A program made the translations under genes and the position numbers. The notes below the pieces were generated by a model. It did not search any database. It worked only from the letters and a program-made list of their open reading frames with translations, and was not told the DNA's origin. DNA of 49,072 nucleotides. It comes from Myxococcales bacterium. Lineage in GTDB: Bacteria; Myxococcota; Polyangia; Polyangiales; Polyangiaceae. Positions 44,226 through 49,072 of this stretch are shown here, piece after piece. The stretch covers positions 170,730 to 219,801 of the forward strand of contig PLXW01000022.1 in assembly GCA_003151595.1 (NCBI GenBank), given 5' to 3'. Each line of letters begins with the position of its first letter. Positions within the stretch are counted from its first letter, which is position 1.

Positions 44226-44906
44226 TCAGTTGAGAGTGTTCTTCGCCGCCGCTGCCGTCACCACGGGCGGCGACGCCGCTGACGACTGCGTCGAAGTGGG
44301 CGGCGACTGCGCCTCCGCCTTCTTCTTCGCGGCCTTGTTCGCACGACGTGTGGCGACCCCGCGCTCGGTGATCACCTTCGTCGTGTCCATGAACCGGGCG
44401 GTCGCGCGATACTTCCGCGCGATCTCCTGGTTCCGCGAGACCGCGTAGTCGAACGGAGGCTGCAACCCATTCATCTGGGTCATCGCCTCGTTCTCCCACG
44501 CGATCCGTTGCTCCCCGCAGTAGGCCATCCAGCGTTTGGCGGCCGCCCATTGATCGCGCCACTTCGACGCGTTCGTGAGGGTGTACGCCATCGCCATCGG
44601 GTCCGGCGCCGTCGCGCCAAAGTCGGCGACATACGTCGTCGAGCTCTGGAGCTCCTTTGCCGAGGCCGTGGCATTCGTGATCTGGTCCTGCTTCGGACGC
44701 AGACCGCGAAAGCCGCGAACCTTCCTGGTGGGGGTGGGCCGCCACTCCGTCGGCGGCGAAGGCGACGTCTCCGCGCCCGGCAACGCGCCGGGCGGTGAGA
44801 TGGGCGCCGTCGTGACGACGGGGGGCAGGGGGGTGGCCGTGCCTACGAGGCTCGTGCCGGGGTTCTGAATGGTGACTTCGTTGCGGCTCTTCTTCTTGGG
44901 CGACAT
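44226..44906 (-). CDS. Unknown array-associated family protein (gene B), paralogue of gene A
   Basis: 226 residues with the same three-part plan as gene A: a Pro/Thr/Ser-rich low-complexity N-terminus (1-67), a helical core (68-192) and an Ala/Lys/Ser-rich tail with KKKAEA. Ungapped alignment of the core to residues 71-195 of A gives about 37 identities in 125 by hand count, including P71-K72, K84-E85-L86, FGxTAP at 96-101, W116, W126, QPxF at 149-152 and VAT...ANK at 184-191. No signal or membrane segment. ATG 44906 has AAGAGAG upstream and a leader hairpin directly before that. It has its own strong terminator and lies downstream of array 3. Function unknown. Confidence 0.8.
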   Translation of the reverse strand: MSPKKKSRNEVTIQNPGTSLVGTATPLPPVVTTAPISPPGALPGAETSPSPPTEWRPTPTRKVRGFRGLRPKQDQITNATASAKELQSSTTYVADFGATAPDPMAMAYTLTNASKWRDQWAAAKRWMAYCGEQRIAWENEAMTQMNGLQPPFDYAVSRNQEIARKYRATARFMDTTKVITERGVATRRANKAAKKKAEAQSPPTSTQSSAASPPVVTAAAAKNTLN

Positions 44907-44919
44907 GTTCGACTCTCTT

Positions 44920-44951
44920 GTTCGTGCCGGCGGATTTGCCGGTCCACGAAC
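44920..44951 (-). promoter_or_regulatory. Leader hairpin next to the gene B ribosome site
   Basis: GTTCGTG (44920-44926) pairs with CACGAAC (44945-44951) and CCGGC with GCCGG inside, giving a 12-bp stem with a two-base bulge and a six-base loop. It ends 13 nt before the ATG, directly next to the AAGAGAG ribosome site, so it could control translation or mRNA stability. Confidence 0.55.
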
Positions 44952-45038
44952 AATGAGGGACACGAGTCTCACCCGTGGAGACTGCGGTCCCGGCCCACGC
45001 GTCGATTTCTCACCGCGCCGCGGTCGACGGAGCAGTTG

Positions 45039-45260
45039 CTCCGTGGACGCAGTTTCTTTCTCCGGGGCCGGAGCAATTGCTGTGGCGTCGCAGTTTCTTT
45101 CTCCGGCGCCGGAGCAATTGCTGGGTCGCACCCAGCTTCTTTCTGGGTGGTGCCGCTAATGGCTGGGTCGTACCCAGCTTCTTTCTGGGCGATGCCGGCT
45201 ATGGCTGGGTCGTACCCAGCTTCTTTCTGGATGGTGCCGGCAATTGCCGGGTCGCGGGTC
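45039..45260. repeat. Tandem array of 41-42-nt hairpin-bearing units (array 3)
   Basis: Five units start at 45039, 45080, 45121, 45163 and 45205, with a partial sixth at 45247; the first two are 41 nt and the rest 42 nt. All share a TTCTTTCT block. Units 3-5 carry GCTGGGT-CGT/CGC-ACCCAGC, a 7-bp hairpin, followed by TTCTTTCT, which resembles an intrinsic terminator on the plus strand. The flanks include the palindromes AGCAATTGCT and GGCAATTGCC. It fills most of the 353-bp gap upstream of gene B. Confidence 0.9.
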
Positions 45261-46453
45261 TACCGACCCGCGGCGTCGCGCGTGAGCCCGGCGTCGACCG
45301 CGGACGCCGCCAACCGCCGCGCGTCGCCTTCCTGCGACTGCTGCTTCTCGCGGAACGCGAGCACGCCGGCGATGCCGACCATCATCGTCACGCCGAGAAC
45401 GAGCCCGGCGAGCATCGCTGTTTTCGGCGACATGCTCGGCGGCGGTACAGGGATCGACTCGAACGGCGTCTGCGACCGTTTGAGCATGTACTGAACCTTC
45501 GCGTCGTCGTGCGGTGACTGCATCCGAACGCGACCCACGCCGCACACGTTCGCCAGCGACTCACTCAGCTCCGTCGCGCTCTGAAAGCGCTTCGACGGAT
45601 CGCGCGAGCACGCGCGCGCGAACCAACCGTCGAACCCGGCCGGGATGCGCTCCTGGATCTGCGACGGGATCGGCAGCGCCGCCGCGCACACCTTGATCAC
45701 GATGTCGCCGAGCACGTCGCCTTCGAACGGAATGCGCGCCGTCATCGCCGCGAACGCGCACGCGCCGAGCGACCACAGATCGGTGAGCGGTCCCGGCGCG
45801 CCGCCGAGCGTGAGCTGCTCGGGCGCCATGAAGTTCGGCGTCCCGATCACCGCGCCGGTCTGCGTGGGACCTCCCATCGCCGGCGGCGTGGCGAGGCCGG
45901 CGACGCGCGGCGCTTCGAACAGCTTGGCGATCCCGAAGTCGACGAGCTTCACCGTGTACGGGAGATCGCTCCCCTTCGGGTTCTCCACGTTCGTCGCCAG
46001 GAAGATGTTGTCGGGCTTCAGGTCGCGATGAACGACGCCCGCTTCGTGCGCTTTCGACAGCGCCTGCGCGGCCTGTCCGATGATCTGCGCGACCTCCGAC
46101 GCCGGAAGCGCGCCGCGCGCGATGAGCGCGTCCGACAGCGACTCGCCCTGCAGGTACTCCATGACGATGTACGGCAGCCCGTCGTCGGTCACGCCGTAGT
46201 CGAAGACCTTGACGGCGTGCACCGTCGAGAGCTTCGCCGCCGCGCGCGCTTCGATCTCGAAGCGTTGCCGCGCGTCTTCCATGCTTGCGTACTGCGGGCG
46301 AATGAACTTGATGGCCACCGGCGTTCCGAGCGCCGTGTGCACGCCGGACCAGACGGTCCCCATGCCCCCCGAGCCGATCATCTCGAGGACGCGGTACTTG
46401 TCGCCGACGATCGAGCCTTCGAGGGAGGGAGAGCTGCTCCGGGGAGAGATCAT
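45260..46453 (-). CDS. Ser/Thr protein kinase with C-terminal membrane helix
   Basis: 397 residues. Kinase domain 20-310: glycine loop GSGGMG (27-32), Lys49, HRDLKPDN with Asp144, DFG 172-174 and the APEQ activation-segment end at about 210. A linker leads to one membrane helix (about 346-368) and a short, charged outer tail of about 28 residues, so there is no large sensor domain, in contrast to the kinase at 16538-19345. It is probably autoregulated or works with a partner. Its stop lies at the edge of array 3. Gene B is downstream on the same strand, so read-through would cross the array. Confidence 0.93.
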   Translation of the reverse strand: MISPRSSSPSLEGSIVGDKYRVLEMIGSGGMGTVWSGVHTALGTPVAIKFIRPQYASMEDARQRFEIEARAAAKLSTVHAVKVFDYGVTDDGLPYIVMEYLQGESLSDALIARGALPASEVAQIIGQAAQALSKAHEAGVVHRDLKPDNIFLATNVENPKGSDLPYTVKLVDFGIAKLFEAPRVAGLATPPAMGGPTQTGAVIGTPNFMAPEQLTLGGAPGPLTDLWSLGACAFAAMTARIPFEGDVLGDIVIKVCAAALPIPSQIQERIPAGFDGWFARACSRDPSKRFQSATELSESLANVCGVGRVRMQSPHDDAKVQYMLKRSQTPFESIPVPPPSMSPKTAMLAGLVLGVTMMVGIAGVLAFREKQQSQEGDARRLAASAVDAGLTRDAAGR

Positions 46454-46514
46454 CGTGGCCGGTCGAACCGCACAGCCCAGAATACCACGGGCGCGCTCGT
46501 CGAGGAGGACGCGC

Positions 46515-48287
46515 TCATCGAGGATTCGCCAGATCGAGGGCGCGCGCCGTGTCGGTGTCGGGCGGCTCGATGCCGAGCAGTGTGGAGAGTGAACGCGCGA
46601 ATGCGCGGAAGGAAATGGGGTCGTCGATGACCCGCCCGGCGACCGCCCTGCCGGGCGCGCGGACGAGTAGCGGCACGGTGCGATCGAAGAGGTAAGGGGA
46701 GCCGTGGCTCGTTCCTTTGCCGACGACGACGTCGGGATCGAAGAACGAGCCGCGTTTGGTCACGACGTAGAGGTCGCCAGACTTTCCTGGGACGAAGGAG
46801 CGGCAGACGAGCGCGTCGGTGCTCTCGTCGGACTCCGGCGGGCACGACGCGGGGAGCGCGCGGGTGTCGATCACGCGATCGACCTCGGGGTGAAGATGGA
46901 GCACGTCGATGAGCACGCCTCGGAGCTTCGTGGCGTCGGGCTCGGGGAGACTCGCGGACGACGGCGTGAGGTACACGTAGGGATCGATCACGCCCGTGAC
47001 CGCGGTACCGAGCTCGCGCGCGAGATCCGTCGGCATCAATCGGCCCACGTGCTCACACGATCGCTGCCATCGGTCAGGCTTCGCGCCCGGTGCGCACCAC
47101 GGACGCGCGCGCGGGACGCTGTTGGCGACCTCGGGCATCGTCGTGACGCCGTGGTCGCCGCTCAGGATTGCGGACCATCCGTTCGCGCCGAAGCGAGCGT
47201 CGAGCGCGGCGAAGAAGCTCGCGAGGCTGGCGTCGAGACGCCGGAGCTCGTCCCACGCTTCCCACGAGTCGGGACCGAAGGCGTGACCCACGTAGTCGTT
47301 CGCCGAGAGCGACACCGCGATCAACGTCGGGCGATCGCCGGCGTGCTCCGCGTCGATCGCCGCCAGCGCCAAGGCGAGCACCGCTTCGTCCGCGAACGGT
47401 GAGCCGCGAAACGCGAGCGCGGGCATCGGCGCGTGCGCCACGTCGTGCGGGAACGTGATCGGCATTCCGCCCGACTCGCCTTCGCCCGCTTGAGCGTCAG
47501 GCGTCGCGGCGTGCGACTTCACCCACGCCGCATCGAGCAGATCCCACGGCGCGTCGAGGTGCTCCGGCGGGCTCGCACGAAGACCTGCGGGGTCGACGCT
47601 GCTCGCCCACGCCGGAAGGCGCGCGGAGAAGACGTCGGAGGTGACGAAGCGATCGAGCCCCTTGTCGAACCAGACAGACGCCGTCGGGTGACGTCCGCCG
47701 GCGAAGATGGCGCCGCGGTCCTTGATCGAGACGCTGGCGATGAGCGCGTCGGGGTACACCTCGCGAAAGCGATCGGCGATCGTGGGCGCGAACGTCGGGC
47801 GCATCGACGACCCCGCTTTTGCGTTCACTCCTTCGCGCGTGACGAGATGCGAACCAGGGTCGACGAGGATCGAGACCTTCTCTCGCTTCTCGCCGTTGCC
47901 GTCGAACACATCGTTCCCCCACACGCCCGACTTCCACGGAGGCAACCCGGTGTAGAGCGCCGCGTGCCCCGGCGCCGTGTCGGTCACCGCGTGCGCGTAC
48001 CGCATCTCGCGCGCGTACGTCCCCTCGCGACGCAAACGCGCGAACCCTCCGTCCGGCGGAAGCAGCGGCCATCGCTCGTCTGCGATCCACGCCGCCTCCT
48101 GATCGACCACGATCGACACGACGACGTTCGCGCGATGCGGCGCGCTCGGCGCGGTCGCGCTCGGTGGCGTCGGCAGCGGCTTCGCCGTCGGAGCACATGC
48201 GGTGAGCAGCGCGACCGTGAGGAAGCTCGGACCGATGCGTCCGCATCTTGCTTCGCGAACGGGTAGAGATCGAAACGAGGTGGGCAT
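46515..48287 (-). CDS. Alkaline-phosphatase-superfamily phosphodiesterase/phosphatase lipoprotein
   Basis: 590 residues. A signal with basic RCGRIGPS and lipobox LTAC gives lipidation at Cys31. The superfamily site is visible: metal ligand Asp62 in VVDQE, nucleophile Thr104 in TDTAPGHAA, then NDYVGHAFGPDS and SGDHGVT for the second metal site. It belongs near PafA/NPP-type enzymes that hydrolyse phosphate mono- or diesters in the periplasm. The only usable start before the signal is ATG 48287, which overlaps the divergent GH15 start (CATG). Role likely in phosphate scavenging; no pho-type promoter was identified. Confidence 0.88.
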   Translation of the reverse strand: MPTSFRSLPVREARCGRIGPSFLTVALLTACAPTAKPLPTPPSATAPSAPHRANVVVSIVVDQEAAWIADERWPLLPPDGGFARLRREGTYAREMRYAHAVTDTAPGHAALYTGLPPWKSGVWGNDVFDGNGEKREKVSILVDPGSHLVTREGVNAKAGSSMRPTFAPTIADRFREVYPDALIASVSIKDRGAIFAGGRHPTASVWFDKGLDRFVTSDVFSARLPAWASSVDPAGLRASPPEHLDAPWDLLDAAWVKSHAATPDAQAGEGESGGMPITFPHDVAHAPMPALAFRGSPFADEAVLALALAAIDAEHAGDRPTLIAVSLSANDYVGHAFGPDSWEAWDELRRLDASLASFFAALDARFGANGWSAILSGDHGVTTMPEVANSVPRARPWCAPGAKPDRWQRSCEHVGRLMPTDLARELGTAVTGVIDPYVYLTPSSASLPEPDATKLRGVLIDVLHLHPEVDRVIDTRALPASCPPESDESTDALVCRSFVPGKSGDLYVVTKRGSFFDPDVVVGKGTSHGSPYLFDRTVPLLVRAPGRAVAGRVIDDPISFRAFARSLSTLLGIEPPDTDTARALDLANPR

Positions 48288-49072
48288 GGCTGGGCGGATC
48301 GAAGACTACGCGATCATCGGCGACGGTCAGACCGCCGCGCTCGTCGGGCGCGACGGATCGATCGACTGGCTCTGCTTCTGGCGCTTCGACTCCGCGCCGT
48401 GCTTCGCCTCGCTCCTCGGCACGCCGGAGAACGGACGCTGGCTCATCGCGCCGAAGGGGGAGGTGAAGGCCACGCGCCGCCGGTACCGCGAAGGGACGCT
48501 CGTGCTCGAGACCGAGATCGAGACGGAAGACGGCGTCGTCGTGCTCATCGACGCCATGCCCATGCGCGACGGGCGAAGGCCGCACCTGGTGCGCGTGGTC
48601 GAAGGGAAGCGCGGGCGCGTCCCCATGACGATGGAGCTCGTCATCCGCTTTGACTACGGGTCGATCGTCCCGTGGGTGAGGAACATCGACGGCGCGCTGC
48701 GGGCCATCGGTGGACAGGAAGCGGTGCGCCTCGTCACGCCCGTCGAGGTGCGCGGCAAGGACCTGACGAGCGTCGCCGAGTTCACCGTCGGCGAGGGCGA
48801 TCGCGTTCCGTTCGTTCTCTCGTGGCACCTCTCGTACGAAGAGCCGCCGCCGCCCATCGACGCGCTCGAGGCGATCGCGAAGACCACCGCGTGGTGGGAG
48901 GCGTGGTCGAAGCGCTCGACGGTGAGCTGCCCGTGGCAGGAGCCGGTTCAGCGTTCGCTCATCACGCTGAAGGCGCTCTCGAACGAGCGGACCGGCGGCA
49001 TCGTCGCTGCGGCGACGACGTCGTTGCCGGAGCAGATCGGCGGCGTTCGCAACTGGGACTATCGCTACACCT
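48286..49072 (+). CDS. Glycoside hydrolase family 15-type enzyme (3' end beyond right edge)
   Basis: The first 262 residues are in the window. The N-terminus IEDYAIIGDGQTAALVGRDGSIDWLCFWRFDS is the classic N-terminal domain signature of GH15 glucoamylase/trehalase-like proteins, and LPEQIGGVRNWDYRYT at the edge begins the catalytic (alpha/alpha)6 barrel. Members hydrolyse alpha-glucosidic bonds, often trehalose, in the cytoplasm. ATG 48286 has GAGG a few bases before it (GTG 48280 is an alternative). The catalytic glutamates lie past the edge, so activity cannot be checked. Divergent, with start-codon overlap, from the phosphatase gene. Confidence 0.9.
   Translation, partial: MAGRIEDYAIIGDGQTAALVGRDGSIDWLCFWRFDSAPCFASLLGTPENGRWLIAPKGEVKATRRRYREGTLVLETEIETEDGVVVLIDAMPMRDGRRPHLVRVVEGKRGRVPMTMELVIRFDYGSIVPWVRNIDGALRAIGGQEAVRLVTPVEVRGKDLTSVAEFTVGEGDRVPFVLSWHLSYEEPPPPIDALEAIAKTTAWWEAWSKRSTVSCPWQEPVQRSLITLKALSNERTGGIVAAATTSLPEQIGGVRNWDYRYT

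Noticed and set aside
45121..45229. Terminators of a plus-strand gene
   Set aside because: No plausible plus-strand gene ends upstream; the hairpins are kept as repeat units of undetermined role.

Overview
The window is a dense, very GC-rich stretch of a bacterial chromosome. Several traits point to the Myxococcota, probably Polyangiales (Labilithrix/Sorangium-like): two eukaryotic-type Ser/Thr kinases, many lipoproteins, a TPR/sigma-54 activator, GTG starts, and small Lys/Ala-rich proteins. The assignment rests on gene content and style only. I saw no tRNA, rRNA, CRISPR array, insertion sequence or phage gene.

Layout. 1-4942 (-): a 5'-partial-to-edge TPR/sigma-54 activator, then a coupled run of a phosphoesterase-like protein, nadD and a DUF2520 protein. 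5047-6917 (+): ferredoxin-FAD oxidoreductase and a lipoprotein. 6918-8270: a 21-nt degenerate repeat array, a heptanucleotide block and a palindrome, then an unknown gene here called 'A'. 8346-11274: CcmB-like permease, a Ddl-like ATP-grasp ligase and an HSL-type esterase. 11278-13663 (-): SDR and Baeyer-Villiger monooxygenase, in an operon with the esterase and headed by a perfect palindrome. 13775-19345 (-): Spy-like lipoprotein, DUF2505 protein, pyruvoyl arginine decarboxylase, a histone-tail-like protein and a kinase with a PD40 propeller. 19344-22576 (+): gltX, a CPBP-family membrane protein and a DJ-1/PfpI protein. 22594-22824: a second 21-nt array. 22797-27725: an anchored TPR-like protein, then a wall-remodelling run of lytic transglycosylase, (alpha/alpha)-toroid lipoprotein and L,D-transpeptidase. 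27914-34617: IPT-repeat lipoprotein, an orphan RND adaptor, glutamine-dependent nadE and an FGE-like anchored protein. 34627-36246 (-): HTTM protein and partner. 36351-43191: a surface O-acylation island (two SGNH hydrolases, an MBOAT, a small membrane protein and a second toroid protein). 43898-46453: small acidic protein, unknown gene 'B', a third repeat array and a second kinase. 46515-end: an alkaline-phosphatase-superfamily lipoprotein diverging from a GH15 enzyme cut by the right edge.

Main points. Genes A (7488-8270) and B (44226-44906) encode members of one unrecognised family. Their cores align without gaps for about 125 residues, with about 37 identities by hand count. Each core is flanked by low-complexity tails, and each gene lies just downstream of a degenerate tandem array with a period of 21 or 41-42 nt. 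A third array of the 21-nt type lies at 22.6-22.8 kb. This pairing of gene family and array is the best candidate for an undescribed system here. Second, the two toroid paralogues sit in two separate envelope loci, one with SLT and Ldt and one with MBOAT and SGNH, which suggests a shared role on wall or surface glycans. NAD synthesis is represented twice (nadD, nadE). Two divergent gene pairs have overlapping start codons (CATG).
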